From contig NC_061080.1 in assembly GCF_021917145.1 (NCBI RefSeq), positions 906,171-970,170 on the forward strand: a stretch of DNA of 64,000 nucleotides, read 5' to 3'. The notes beneath the pieces were generated by a model, which worked only from the letters and a program-made list of their open reading frames with translations, was not told the origin of the DNA and ran no database searches. Positions 1-41,900 of this stretch are shown here, piece by piece. This DNA is from Hypomesus transpacificus (Eukaryota; Chordata; Actinopteri; Osmeriformes; Osmeridae). Numbering within the stretch: the stretch's first letter is position 1; the number at the start of each line of letters is the position of its first letter. A program made the translations under genes and the position numbers.

Positions 1-242
1 GTAACTCATAGGCTGTGCCCTAATTTAGCATGCACTAAACATACTTAACATATTTCAAGACCACACAAGACTGCTTTTTTTTCTTGAATTATGATTCCAT
101 CCACTCCACTGCCCTTCAATGCTTAGTTAAGTAGTCCAGGAAGATTACACACATAACCATGTACCTTAAATAGGTTTCCCAGCCATGTGAATAGCAGCAG
201 AGAGGGGCTTTGTGTGCCTTTCATACGACCTAGAATCACACA

Positions 243-285
<43 letters not shown>

Positions 286-361
286 CCATGCACCAATATA
301 CGCAACCAGAGATGCATGCACACACTTCACACTCTCGGTCTTACCATAAGATACAAGCTGA

Positions 362-414
<53 letters not shown>

Positions 415-1046
415 TTTACATAGGTAGTAACAAAGGAAGACAGTACACACATATTCCTTGCTGGGGGAACATGGCTCTGGGGAGAGGATCTTGTTTGTCT
501 TCATAATGCCACTTCCCTTGGGCTGGTACACACACACACACACACCGACTGTGTTAATGCTGATACCCCATTTTGAAACCATGTCACTCCCTACGCCACA
601 GCCCTCTCGTATGATTTAGCAGGTCCGCATTTGAGTTCCCTGTCATTTTCGTTTACATTTTTCAGGTCGGGAGCTTACAGAGTGTGGTGTGTGTATGTGT
701 GTGTACCAAGTAGAGGGTGCTCTGAAATGGAACATTTCTGTTCACGTAATGGGGTTTAGGCCTCCTGTTCTGCATGGGATTTATTGACTTGGAGAGTAAA
801 CTGCCCCGTTAACCAACTGGTACAAGTTTGTGGTATTCCCACGCTAACTAATATGCAGTTATGCCCTCAAAGTGAATCAATAATATTCCCCATCTGTTCC
901 ACCTCAGTAGTAACAAACAGTCTTCAGCCAAACATGCTGGAAGCAGACCTCATTCGGCCTGACTTTTAAATGTGTGCATTAAAAATCCCTCCACCCCTCC
1001 CCTCTTTTTTTTTTTTTCTTCATCCCTCCGTCCCCCTCCTTCCCAG
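1..1046 (+). other. BPTF intron preceding the DDT exon
   Basis: No exon is recognisable. The stretch holds two CA microsatellites (about 238-279 and 364-412) and a third short one near 530-545. It ends with a pyrimidine tract and the CCCAG acceptor at 1042-1046. Confidence 0.7.
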
Positions 1047-29971
<28,925 letters not shown>

Positions 29972-32002
29972 AATACACAGCTACCCCTCCACCCCCCCAC
30001 CACCACCACTCTGTTAAGCTAACTGTCAAAATGTCTGCCAGCGTGGCTCCTCCCCCCCCCCCCCCCCCCCTCCCCCTCGGTGACGCTGTGTGGCTGAACC
30101 TGTCCACTCAAACCCTCTGACCCAGAGCTGGAGAGTGGACCCTCACATCCCTGTCAAAACCAACGTCACACCGGCAACTGCTTTAGACCGAACGGCGCAC
30201 GTAGGAAACCGGACGGCTCCAACGTCAGTGGAGGGGGATTACGATTGGACGGCCCCGGTCTTCAGGGTGTGTGGAAGATGCTACGGCCCCGCCCCCCCGT
30301 CCCCCCGTCTTCGATGTGGGTTTTTTTTTGTTCAGAGTTAGGTTCTTCACCTTTCCTAACGGACACAGAGGGAGGGAACGAGGAACTCTAAAGTCGATGC
30401 GACGACTGGTTGTTCGATTGCAGTACAAAACAAGGCAGCAGTTAGACTCTCAAGAGTTGTTTTCAGTCTGTAGTTAATCTCTATTTTTTGTATCTTGTAT
30501 CCGCAAGTGTCAGCTCTTTCTTCCTACCCTTCGGGGTGAACTCTTAATTTCGTACTGACACTTTCCAGCTGTGTCAGCTTCTTCATCTTGTGATTCCTCC
30601 TGTGCAGGTTTTCAGTGGCACACACACACCGGTGGGTCAGCCTGTGTTTTGGAAAAACTGGTCTTAGATTAGTGAGGACCCATCTGGTAGGGTCAGGTAA
30701 CAGAATGTGTCATGACCCCAGAACCGCCATCACAACGTCAATGTTTCATCTCGACGTAACATCTCACGTTTTGCAGAAATCTTGTATCTTAAGCTTACCT
30801 GTTTAATTTACAATCTTTTGGGGGGGTTTTGCTGGGGGATTTTTCTGTCAAATGGGAACATTGATGTATATGAAATGTCAAATGCTCTTTGGGATGAAAA
30901 GCAGTTTTTCAGAACCTAAACATTAGATTTGGATGTTCATCTGATGGAAACAAGATAATGTTCTATCTTCAGGATGGACTTGGATGGTGAGAACTGTAAA
31001 GGGCCTTTTTAACCTAAGTGTTCCGACCCCTTCACACCTTAGACACACCCCTTCCCCCCTTGTCGCCTTGTGATTGGTCGAACAGGTCGACTGTCCCTTA
31101 TCTCTTTCATGCTCCACCCCCTCCACTCTCAAATGCATGATGTCAAATAATCGGTAATTACTGTTTTGAACTGTACTGAGTAAAGTATGTTGTGGTCTAT
31201 GGTAGTAAATCTGTCAGTAAATCTCGGGCGGGGGGAATCTTTATACCATTGGGGGTTTGTATGAAGATTTTATAAGGACATTTTTATCATATTTGGAACA
31301 TTTTTCTAATCTGTGATAATTAAAGCATTACTGTTTGGAGGGTGGGATAAAAAACGAAAACTATTATTGACGTATCGCCGGTACTTATGTCTTCAAGACA
31401 GATCAAGAGGGAATAAAAGTCTAGAAATCCTTAGTTTCTGTGGGTGGACTGTGTGGGGAGATAAGGTCACAGATGCCTGTTCGAGACATCGCCGATTGTG
31501 TTTGAAGGAACAGTATGTGTCATCCACTGTCTGTATTCCATATTGTACATTATGGCTGTTGATATATGACAAAATAGAGATTTGTAGAGCATTAGAAGTT
31601 ACATTTTTCACCATTTTAACCAGCAACTAAGTCTACCTGTACGTTCTCTTAACTGATCTCTTATCTTTTATCGAAGTGAACTTTACATTTAGGTGAAATT
31701 GCCCTTTATATCGAAAGTGCTGCATATTGTGTGCATATTGATTTTAAACAGGGCAGGGGAACGCTGACTCTTATGAAGATATTTTTTTCTTTCTTCAAAT
31801 GAATCCACCAGTCTGACACACCTCCTAATTTTCATCACATTATCTGTTTTATTTATTCATATCGATGAAACCTTAAATTTTTTGAGTAATGTTTAAGGGA
31901 CTATAACTGGGGAAAAATACTATCTATGTTTTTAACAGATTGTGGCAACTCTTAAGAGATCCTTTTTTGTACTTGATAGGACATTTCATCCTAGATAATA
32001 AA

Positions 32003-34067
32003 GTAATGTTTTTGACATCGATTGTCCAAAGTGCCATTGTCTTTGTTTTGTTTTTTTCTTCTAAATCAGAAGTTTATATATATGTTATGACCAGCAAGTA
32101 AAGACTACTTTACCGCTGTAGTTTATTTGTTGTTTGCTACACACCCTATTCAATCAAGATATCTGATTATCATCTCTTTAATAAATGATTAAACATTTAT
32201 TCAGCTACAATAACGACATACTATTTTGTATATATCAAAGGACAATAACGAATACCAAGATCTTATGAATAATGACCCTTATGGGACTGGTCATCTGGTT
32301 TGACCTCAGACGGTGGGGATGTTCACATGAGAATATTAACCCCTCAAATCTCAGTGGGAGGCTGCCACACAAACTGAAGTCTAACACACACACACACAAC
32401 AGAAGACACACATCTTGTATCCAAATGAAGAGTGTATGACCTCCTTTATCAGTGACCATCCCCACAAGACCTAACACCCCCTCCTCCCTTCAACCCCTAA
32501 ATGAAACCAGCAGCTAGCCTGGACACAGCCGACCACAAGTCCCACACTGACCCCAATCCCTCTCCCCTCTATCTCTCTGTATCTCCTTCCCTCTCTCTCT
32601 CTCTGCCCCCTCCTTATTTCTATGGCTTGGGGGGCTGGAACTCTTGTCACACAGGAAGGAACTTGGACAAGTTGTTTCCACCCCCCTCCCCCATCTTGAT
32701 CCCTCTCTCTCCCCCTTGAGGAATGTCCTCCCGCAGCGACGGGAGCCAAGATGGGAGCAGCCAGCTTCTGTTTCCTGCCCGCCGGCATCTGTTCCCTCCA
32801 GCTCCGATCCCAGATAGTCACAACTTACCAGCCATGGGAACGGGATGGATCTTCCGAGAAAAAACGCCGTTCCGAAATCGTTTTCCGCGAGTCCAGACGG
32901 AGCCCGTGCTATTTGGACCCCCCAGTGTTATTGAGCAGAAGGAGCTCTCATTCTACCGCTGGCATTGATCGCAGACCCCTGTAAAAGGCTGAACTGGACG
33001 TCATGTCTGTATGACTTGTGTTGAACCCTGCTTTGACAGCCTGTAAAGGACTTGAATAGCCCTACAAACGACTCTTAACAACCATTGAGTACAAAACATT
33101 AGCATTTTATTAGGTCATTGATGTAGCATAGAACCAGATTTGAGCAAGCAGTGCAAATCGTTCTCCTTTTAGAAGGCGGGCTCATAGATGTTATGACAAG
33201 GGTCCGCCCTAAAGGTCCTCCTTATCCACCCATCCACAGTTTCTCTCTCCCTCCTTCCCTCGCACTACTCATTTACATAACCCTATTCATTTGTCGTTCA
33301 CCTTCCTACCACCTTCCCTCTTTCCCTTCCTCCTTTCCCTCGTCACTCTCAAATGCCTCCTTTGGGCTTTGGCCCTCCGGGAGGAGTGTGTGTGTGTATG
33401 TGTGTGTGTGTGAGCAAATAAGAACCAGAGGTGGCTTTTCCTCCAAAGAGCAGGAGCCCCTCTGCCCGTTTCCGAGGTTTTTTTTTGTTGCATCCAGGTG
33501 CGCAGTGGATCAGATTTCACGCGATTAGATTTATGGCTCGCTCGCTACCAAACCAGCCCGGCTCTAATACCACACGCTCGCTTGTGAAGAGCCGTTCTCT
33601 GTAGGCACTAGGCAGATATTTCATCACACACACATAATTAAAGTTGGAAAACAAGCCTTGCTCTCTTTCTTTCTCTCCTGACGAGCGAATGTTGGCAATT
33701 CTAAGTTGGAATTTCTAACTTCTCTGTTTGCCTTTTTTCTTCTCCTCCACTGGGATGTTTCTGCCACTTTTCCACTCCTTTGGTCCCCATTCCCTTCCCT
33801 TAAACAATAGTAGTGCATTTCCTGTATTTGAATGACAAATAAATGATATATTTGTATAAAAAAAAAACATTGTATGAAGATGAAGCAGCTTTTACAAGCA
33901 TAAATAGTGAGCGCATGTTAATGACAGTGATATAATGAATACAGTCTCAGACATTCCCCAGCCACACTATTAGGTTCAACAGAACGAATAACCAAGTATT
34001 CCACTCTGATTTTCTGGCAGGTATCCTTCCAGTCAGGACCAAGTGAATTTGAATGGTTGGGTGAGCC

Positions 34068-34101
<34 letters not shown>

Positions 34102-34718
34102 ATGCTAGACTGACTACGAAAAATTGGAACCAACAGCCTCTATGTCACTCAAGGCACATATGGGCTGGTTTCACACACCCACAACACTATTCCACTGGCC
34201 GCTTGTACAACCCAAACAGGCCTGTGAGAGAGTGTTCTTTTAGAGGAGACACTAACACTAAAATAGACCTGAATTAACAAACCACTGAGGTCAGGTCATG
34301 CTGATTCATGTACCAGACTTGAGCAGAAGGCCCATGATAATGCCCATTTTAGGTGCTGTGAAGTAAGTGCTATCATGTCTGTCATATTTGGTGACAAACG
34401 ATGGGGTTGATGAAAAAGATCGATAATCTATAAGTGTGTTCAGAACACCGGAGACCTCCAGCCCTCTGTCAAAGAGAACGAACCCCAGAAACACGAAGAC
34501 AACTGTACAAACAAGCAAAAATGGCACCCCCCTCAACCTGGATTATAAGACAAACAAACAAATTAAGGTCCAGTCCACGCCAGAAAAAATCGATTTCCTC
34601 CTCATCCGAAAGGATCGCTTTTCCTTTCATACTGTAGGGTTGGTTAAAATAAGGCTTTTCACGTCAGCGACTGCAATGTCTCCTCCCCTGCAGTAGGGGG
34701 CCATAGTCTGTATGTGCT
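32003..34718. other. intergenic between BPTF and C17orf58
   Basis: No gene recognised. There are several short ORFs with no familiar sequence, a CT-rich patch near 32580-32720, and a GT run at 34077-34102. The 3' UTR of the - strand C17orf58 gene must extend into the right end, but I cannot place its polyadenylation site. Confidence 0.6.
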
Positions 34719-37420
34719 TCACCTACACCTGGAGCGCGTGGCCTCCAAGGCTTTCTGGTGTCTCCTCTTGTTGAACCTCTTGACGTAGTTGTTGCTTCTC
34801 AGAAGCCCATCCCCAGGCTTCAGTTTACCCCCCAGTAGGGCCAGCAGGTCGTTGGGAAGGTGGCGTCTCCGGTGGTAGATCTGACCCATTAAAATATATC
34901 TGCTCCCTAAGGAATAACAGGAGGAAAGAAGGTTATTACAAAACATCCTCTGACAACAACTAGAAAGTGGTCACTGTTTAAAGTAGTTCTTTTTTTAAAT
35001 GGAACATACGTTCTGCCACCTACTCTGCCACCTATAGAGCAAGACATTATCGAGAAATTACATGGGGTCAGATGGCTGAGTGGTTAGGGAATCGGGATTT
35101 TAATCAGAAGGTTGCCGGTTCGATTCCTGGCCGTGCTAAATGACGTTGTGTCCTTGGGCGAGGTACTTCACCCTATTTGCCTCAGGGGGAATGTCCCTGT
35201 ACTTACTGTAAGTTGCTCTGGATAAGAGCGTCTGCTAAATGACTAAATGTAAATGTAATTACAACTGCTCGTCCTTAAAGGAGGACGATGAATACGATTG
35301 GCGGCCTCGGCCCGGCGCTCACCCAGTTTGAGGTCGGGGCAGGGCTTGCTGCACTTGTAGGTGTCCAGCACCAGGAGGCGCACCTTGAAGAAGAAGCTGT
35401 CGGGGGTCACGTAGAGACGACTCATCCTGTAGAAGCCGTCGCTGCTCACCATCAGCGTGATCATCCGGATCCCTTTGCGCACCACGTCGATGTCGTGGAC
35501 GATCCCGTTGACCGCTGTGGCGAAGGAGGAGGAGGAGGGGGGGGTGGGGGTCGGGAAGGGGGAGAAACGAAACAAAGTCGGCGTATGTTATATCCTGTGT
35601 TTTTAAAGATGCATGTTTTTTTTTCTCATGAAGGCGAAAAGCACAATATCACCTGCACGCACACACACGCACGCAGACGCTTACCAAATTCACTGAAGCA
35701 GAAGTAGTCTCTCTCCTCCTTCTCCTTCCGACACTCGCTCATGCAGACGGCGTCGTGCGTGTAGTCAGACTCTGGAGGCAGAAGAAGGGGCGGTGAGAAA
35801 GGGAGGAGAAGAGCCACAGGAGAGGGCCGCTGGTCCCGTGTGGAGTTGGGCCGGCCCATTCCAGTGTCACTGGGAAGGCCATGGTTGTCATTAGAAAAAA
35901 CCAAAGGCAGCAAATTCCTCAGGGTGGGGGACAATCCCACACAGAGAGACCCTTAATGACCGTATCACAGTAACTGATCTCACTTCGGCATATTTGGCAT
36001 TTCTCATCGTGTCCTCTTCCTCGGCAAGACCTTCCCACACAGGCCATCATTGAGAATCTGCATTTTGGGGGTGAAAAGCTGCAATTTGTGGCTAGAGAGG
36101 TCATGAGGTTAACTACCGCATATCTCTGAAGCGTTTAACTGCCGCGACACCCCCCATTTACTGGGTGAAATGCGGTCGTCGGACGTAGAGCATTCCTTAC
36201 CTCGTTTTAAGATGTCAAACTGATGGAGAAGACTGGAGGAATGGCGGTTGAAGAGTATGGACGGACGGCTGGCGTTCCTGTTGGCGCCGACTCCTGATTG
36301 GTAGATACTGGACTTCCCTGGGCGGTTCTCTTCAGGGTCCAGCTTCCTGTTTGGGGGGTCCCTTCGCGGGGCAGGGGCTGGGTACGGGTGGGCTTGAGGT
36401 TGACCCCGGGGTCTGGAGTTGGGGTGGGTTTCAGGGTCACTTTGCGGCGGCGGGTTGTTAGAACTAGGGTCCGCGTTGATCCTCTGAACGCGGTCGGTCG
36501 TGCCGGTGGTCAGAGTCATCTTGGGAAGCAGGCCCATCTCGCTGCGCACTTTCTCACTGTTGTGCTCGGTCAGGCGGTCACTCTTAGGGCCCTTCTTGCT
36601 CTTGTTGTGGGGCCCGGGGCGAGGGATGGGGACCAGGTCGGTGTGCTTGGGCCAGACACCCGGAGGTAAGGGGTGGAGGGTGTATTTGGGGTCCCCAGCC
36701 CTGCTGCTCTTCTCCAGGAGTTCGTTGATGGGCAGGGTGGGCTCTTTGCCCCCCAGCCTGCTCTGGTTCTGGGCTGTGTCCACCAAGCTGTCCTGGCCCT
36801 TCTCTGTCAGGGAGAAGACGGGTGAGACGGCCGGGACAGGCCATGTTACAACCCTGTTACACTCAGCTGAAACATGCTATTGTGTGGCTTCCTCTTCCAC
36901 ACACATCCAATGTCCTCTTCAGTACACTAAATCGTTTTTGTTTTTTTTGTGTATAATATATTACATTTATTGTGTTTTTCAACAATATTGAAACAAGAGG
37001 AAATGGTAAAGTGTTTATCTCAAATATCAACATGACTCCATTATTGTTTGTCAGGATTTATTTTCATTAGATATAAACTTTCAAGTGAAGTTTCAAAGAT
37101 GGGATCGCCCTACACTACAGATTGCAAATGATCCAACAATCATTTATTGTACTTGGTATTTCGGATCATGTACACTTTTAATGTTAATAACGTTTTGGTT
37201 TCGTAAGAGACAATGTCAGGAGTTTTGAAGTGTTACCTACCTTCTACGGATCTCTACGCAACTATATAATACGGAGTAACCTAACAAGAAGCATTTTTTC
37301 TAATCAAACTGTTGAGAGGTAAAATGCAAAAAATGAAGTGTGATACTCACCATTTACAACGTTCTCCTCCGCTTCAGAGAAAGAAAAGGCAAGTAACAGC
37401 AGCACTATAATCCCTGTCAT
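34719..37420 (-). CDS. c17orf58: C17orf58-like secreted protein with netrin-like (NTR) domain
   Basis: Exons on the - strand, in coding order: 37351-37420, 36201-36803, 35685-35771, 35323-35514, 34719-34906; total 1,140 nt, 379 aa, every junction in phase 1. Exon 1 encodes a signal peptide (MTGIIVLLLLAFSFSEAEEN). Exon 2 is a Pro/Arg-rich, probably disordered linker of about 200 residues. Exons 3-5 form the NTR domain with conserved pieces YTHDAVCMSECRKE, VNGIVHDIDVVRKGIRMI, CSKPC and LKPGDGLLR. NTR domains occur in TIMPs, netrins and PCOLCE; the molecular role of C17orf58 is not established. I chose the ATG at 37420 because a TATA-like sequence lies about 60 bp upstream; an in-frame ATG at 37519 precedes that sequence. 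A SINE sits antisense in the last intron. Confidence 0.92.
35067..35258 (+). repeat. tRNA-headed SINE copy 3 (+ strand)
   Basis: Full-length-looking copy in the last intron of the C17orf58 gene, antisense to it. Head GTCAGATGGCTGAGTGGTTA, B box GGTTCGATTCC (canonical), tail GTAAGTTGCTCTGGATAAGA. Confidence 0.88.
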
Positions 37421-37478
37421 CTTGAAACGTTCCGTTGGGACAAGGTTTGAAGTCTGCTTGATGTCGGAATTCCTTGGA

Positions 37479-37488
37479 CTCTTATATG
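37479..37488 (-). promoter_or_regulatory. TATA-like box of C17orf58
   Basis: Reads CCATATAAGA on the - strand, about 60 bp upstream of the chosen ATG at 37420. This supports starting at that ATG and not at the in-frame one at 37519. Confidence 0.5.
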
Positions 37489-37520
37489 GGCCACTGTCCG
37501 GGGAAGGAAGGCGTGTCATC

Positions 37521-38127
37521 CTGACCCAGAGGTAAACACGGTGGGTGACATCAGAGAATCTTCATTCATGAATACCAAAGACGCTCTGCATCCGTCTCCG
37601 ATTATGTTTGTATTTCTAATGTAGGCAAGCTAAATTATAATTGCGATTGTTTCATATGACTATCATATGAGTTTCTTCTCCGATTATTTAGGGTTAGTTC
37701 CAGATATTCTCAAGGTCCATCAAAAAGAGTGAAAATAAAAAATACTTATAAGAATAATGCAGGAATCCAACTTTATTCTGCTTGTAACTTCTACCTTACT
37801 CTCAAAAGTGCTGAATGACTGCCCCCTGCTGGGAGACTTGTGAAATAACTACTGCAGTAGTGAGATAACCTTTTACGATCAGCTGCAAAAATCCTACCTA
37901 TGGTCAATGGACTGCAGCTGTAAAGGCGTTTTCCTTTAGTGTATAAAATAACGTACAACGCAGACGACAAGTACGTGCTATCTATAGTTTATTGCAACCA
38001 TTTTTGTAACATTGTCAGTCAGTTTCATAGTTACGAGCGAACATCCTTGATTCAGACTGGTTCCGAATTGTTTAATTTCTTTTTGATAACGACCGCAATG
38101 ACCTCTGGATAAAACGGAAACTAAATA
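37521..38127. other. intergenic between C17orf58 and the tRNA gene
   Basis: No gene seen. It holds the upstream region of the - strand C17orf58 gene and AT-rich sequence. A T-tract serving the tRNA gene lies at its right end (TTTT on the - strand at 38114-38111). Confidence 0.6.
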
Positions 38128-38200
38128 CGACCCAGATGGGACTCGAACCCACAATCCCCAGCTCCGGAGGCTGATGCCTTATCCATTAGGCCACTGGGTC
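38128..38200 (-). tRNA. trnR-CCG: tRNA-Arg (anticodon CCG)
   Basis: 73-nt cloverleaf on the - strand: acceptor arm GACCCAG pairing with CTGGGTC and discriminator G; D arm with A box TGGCCTAATGGATAAGG; anticodon loop CTCCGGA giving CCG (reads CGG codons); T arm with B box GGTTCGAGTCC. No intron. TTTT follows about 14 nt beyond the 3' end as a Pol III terminator. The sequence appears identical to a human tRNA-Arg-CCG as I remember it. Confidence 0.97.
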
Positions 38201-38449
38201 ATCACGTTGTCAATGTGCGTATATTTAGTTAATAAACTGTTAAGGGAATGTACATTTAAGAATTGAATTCATGTCGATAGCGTTGTAGTGTATTTTGTAT
38301 ATGTTGGCTGTTTCATTTGTACAATGTCAAAAAAACAGATACAAATATTTATCTGTTATTTACTTAAACATAATGGGATGTAGAGAATAATCTCGCGATA
38401 ACAGTAAGCGTTGCTAATGGCAACTGCTGCATGTTGGGGGTCTTTTTTC

Positions 38450-38568
38450 AAATAAAGACCAATGAAGTAGCGCCTTCATCCAAATCAACCAATCCTTGGT
38501 CGATCTCCCCGAGAGTTAAAGGGCGGTATCAAACAACATACGTCATTGAAAGTGAGAACAAGGAATTG
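38450..38568 (+). promoter_or_regulatory. kpna2: KPNA2 promoter and probable non-coding first exon
   Basis: Two CCAAT boxes (near 38460 and 38490) and a GGGCGG (38521-38526) precede a plausible untranslated exon that ends at 38568 with donor GTAAGA. Its intron would end at the TTTCAG acceptor at 38902-38907, 73 bp before the ATG. Paired CCAAT boxes are typical of cell-cycle genes of the NF-Y type, and KPNA2 is cell-cycle regulated in mammals (inference for this fish). Confidence 0.5.
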
Positions 38569-38979
38569 GTAAGAGCGGTCCACATGCTTTCTTGCTAGCT
38601 AGAATACTAAATGTTGTTAAATCGTCGCTAAATCGTGGGGATTTTGTTGTAATCAGCGCTAGAACGTTTGGGTGTATATTGAATATTGTAACTGTCTTGT
38701 TTTAGAGAGAGTTAAAAACTGGAATAGTAGACAGTTATGTTATGCTGCCTTGGCCACATGGTGTTAGATAATCCGTGGCTAACAGCAGGGAGTACAGATT
38801 TTGCCGGGTTTGCTCTAACATTCGGAAGATAGTTATGTTAATGTCCTGAGATGTTATTTATTTCCAAGCAAATGGTAAAAACTAAATTAGTCAATTTTGC
38901 GTTTCAGTGACGTTGTGCTAACTACAAAGAAGTTGATCTTCGTTTTCACGACACTACAGTTCTATATCGAAAGATAACA

Positions 38980-41900
38980 ATGTCAAGCGCTGCCAACGAC
39001 AATGGAGATCGTCTGCCCCAGTTCAAAAACAAGGGGAAAGATGCAAACGTAAGTTGTAAAAAAAATCTATACTGCCTTGAACCACAGCAGATATTGAGGA
39101 AATGCTGAAAATGCATTTGTTTCATCGTCTACATGAAGGAATTGCGACGCAGGAGGATCGAGGTCAACGTCGAGTTACGGAAAGCCAAGAAGGATGACCA
39201 GATTCTAAAGAGAAGGAATGTCAGTAGTTTTCCAGACGAACCCACTTCACCACTCCAAGAGAAAAATCAGAATGGACAGGTAACGATTTGAATCGTAGTT
39301 TGCTTCCCAGTAGCTTTCAAACATTATGTGCTCTATTAGGATCCCGTGGAAAACTTTGGATCAAGTGTCGTTACCGGAAGTGGGGATCATGTCATGGGTG
39401 TAGCGATCAAGCTAGCTACACCTACACTTGCAGAAACAAATTATGCATTAAATCGCTGTCATGCTTTATTCCTGTGTTCGCAGACTTTGACGAGTGGGAT
39501 GCTTGGCAGGTCGTGACATTGGCATGGTAGTCGCCTCTCTAATCCAATTGTTTTATTTCCGTAGCCTGTCCAGCATTGGACAGTGGAGGAGATAGTGAGC
39601 GGCGTAAATAGCCAGAATCTGGACACTCAGTTGCAAGCCACACAAGCAGCCAGGTAAGCCGTTAGTCATCTAAGCCCTTCTACCAAGATTATCAAATCTA
39701 TCTGTATGGGTGAGCTCTCAAGTTCTGAGGTTGTCTCTACGTAAATTCATAACAATGCACTAATCCTTACGTCTTGAGTATCTACCCTACCTACAAGTCT
39801 ACCCTCCGGTGACATGCAATATTTGCCACCACCAGCTCTGTAACTGACCTGCGTTCCCACTGTCCACAGAAAGCTACTGTCCCGGGAGAGGCACCCCCCA
39901 ATCGACAGCATCATTGACGCTGGCCTCATCTCCAAGTTTGTCGTCTTCCTGAGCTTGGCCGAGTGCTCTCCCATCCAGTTTGAGGCGGCGTGGGCCCTGA
40001 CCAACATCGCCTCGGGCACCTCGGACCAGACGACCGCTGTGGTGGAGGGAGGGGCCATCCCTGCCTTCATCAGCCTGGTGACCTCACCTCACCCACACAT
40101 CAGCGAGCAGGCCATTTGGGCCCTGGGAAACATCGCAGGTGAGGAAAAGCGCGGTGGTAGCAATTTTTTTTTTCATTGGTGGGCCATATTTTTTGGTGAT
40201 GACGCCACAATAGGGGGATTTTCAAAACCAAGCGTTTGAGCTCATTTTTTTTAAAGGCGGAGAAGAATACCCGGGGTTTGGTTTACACCTATTGAAATTT
40301 CTAGCCACTGGGGGACCAAAGGCAGGCTAGGGGAACTTGTATCAATGTTAAATAACCTCCTAAAGTGAAGCTTATAAGGCGAACTGCATTTTAAATAATT
40401 TTAAACTTGGGACAATCAGAGCGGTGGAATCGCACATGCAGAGCAAAAAAGAGACTAGCCTATGTAAAGGCACGCCAGCAGCCTGCAATTGCTAGTTTCT
40501 TCTCCACCATTTCCACCACTAGCAACGATGTCAACGCTACAATTATCTACAGTTAACAGTTAATCAGTGTGTTTACTTGTAAAGATTACTTCATATTTCC
40601 ACTTTTGATTTGTATTTCCATCATAAGTTTGGTCTTAAATGTTATTTAGAAGTGGTATTAAAAAGTCTTATAGTGAACTTGTTTATATCTGTATACACCC
40701 TGATATAGTGATGGTTGTTGAAATTAGGTCTAATGACTTTCTCTCTTCAGGTGACGGCTCTAACTACAGAGACCAAGTGATCAAGCATGGAGCCATTGAT
40801 CCCCTCATGTCCCTGCTGTCGACCCCTGACCTGTCCGGCTTGTCAGTAAGTGGTCACACTCACTAAGGCACATTGCTGACCTTGACATAGCGTGCCATGG
40901 TTTCCCCCCTAAGTTTCCAGAGAGCCATTTTCTCATGACTCACCCTCTCTCTCACGACAGTCCAGTTACCTCAGGAACATCACATGGACCGTGTCCAACC
41001 TGTGCCGGAACAAGAACCCCGCTCCTCCGTTGGCTGCCATAGAGCAGCTCCTCCCCATGCTGGTGCGCCTCATCAACCACGACGACAAGGAGGTGCTGGC
41101 CGACACCTGCTGGGCCGTATCCTACCTGACAGACGGGCCCAACGAGAGGATCGAGGTGGTGGTGCAGGCCGGCCTGGTGCCCCGCTTGGTCCAGCTGCTT
41201 GCGTCCGAAGAGCTCAGTGTCGTGGTGAGTTGTCTCCGTCCGTGTTTTTTGTTGTTTTGTGAGGCGCTTTTTGTTTATTTTGTGATGCTGAGAGAACCTG
41301 TACGGCTCTGCGCTTCCTCATTCTTTTGACTTCACAAGATTCACTTTTTAGTACGTTCCTACTTTGTGCTCTTTTTGTATTATAATTTTTTATTATTATT
41401 CGATTTTTTTTAAACCCGCTTTTGTTGACGAGTCCCGCTCCTCGCTTATCTCCTCCCCAGACCCCGGCCCTGCGCTCGCTGGGCAACATCGTGACTGGCA
41501 CGGACCAACAGACCCAGAGCGTGCTCAACGCAGGCACACTGGCCGTGTTCCCCTTCCTGCTGCGCCACTGCAAGGCCAACATCCAGAAGGAGGCGGCCTG
41601 GACGCTGTCCAACATCACGGCCGGGAAGGACACCCAGATCCAGGAGGTGGTGAATTATGGCCTGGTGCCGGTCCTGGTGGAGGTCCTCTCTCAGGTAGGA
41701 GAAAAAATCACAGGCACATTCAAGCTCTCAAGACCCTCTCTAACCCGTTTCCCAATGCTGCCCAATTTGAACGAATTGCTGTTGGAAATATGAAATGCAT
41801 TGGTGGTAATATATGCTTGATAATGATAATAACCTGGGCCTTACTGGATATCATCCATATCCAAAGTGCTTGGGGGAGATGGGACTATCTAATGCAGATT

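Noticed and set aside
32723-32984. 81-aa ORF between BPTF and C17orf58
   Set aside because: No recognisable domain, no splice context and no sign of conservation that I can see.
37304-37519. Upstream in-frame ATG of C17orf58 at 37519
   Set aside because: A TATA-like box lies between it and the ATG at 37420, and only the latter begins with a signal peptide.
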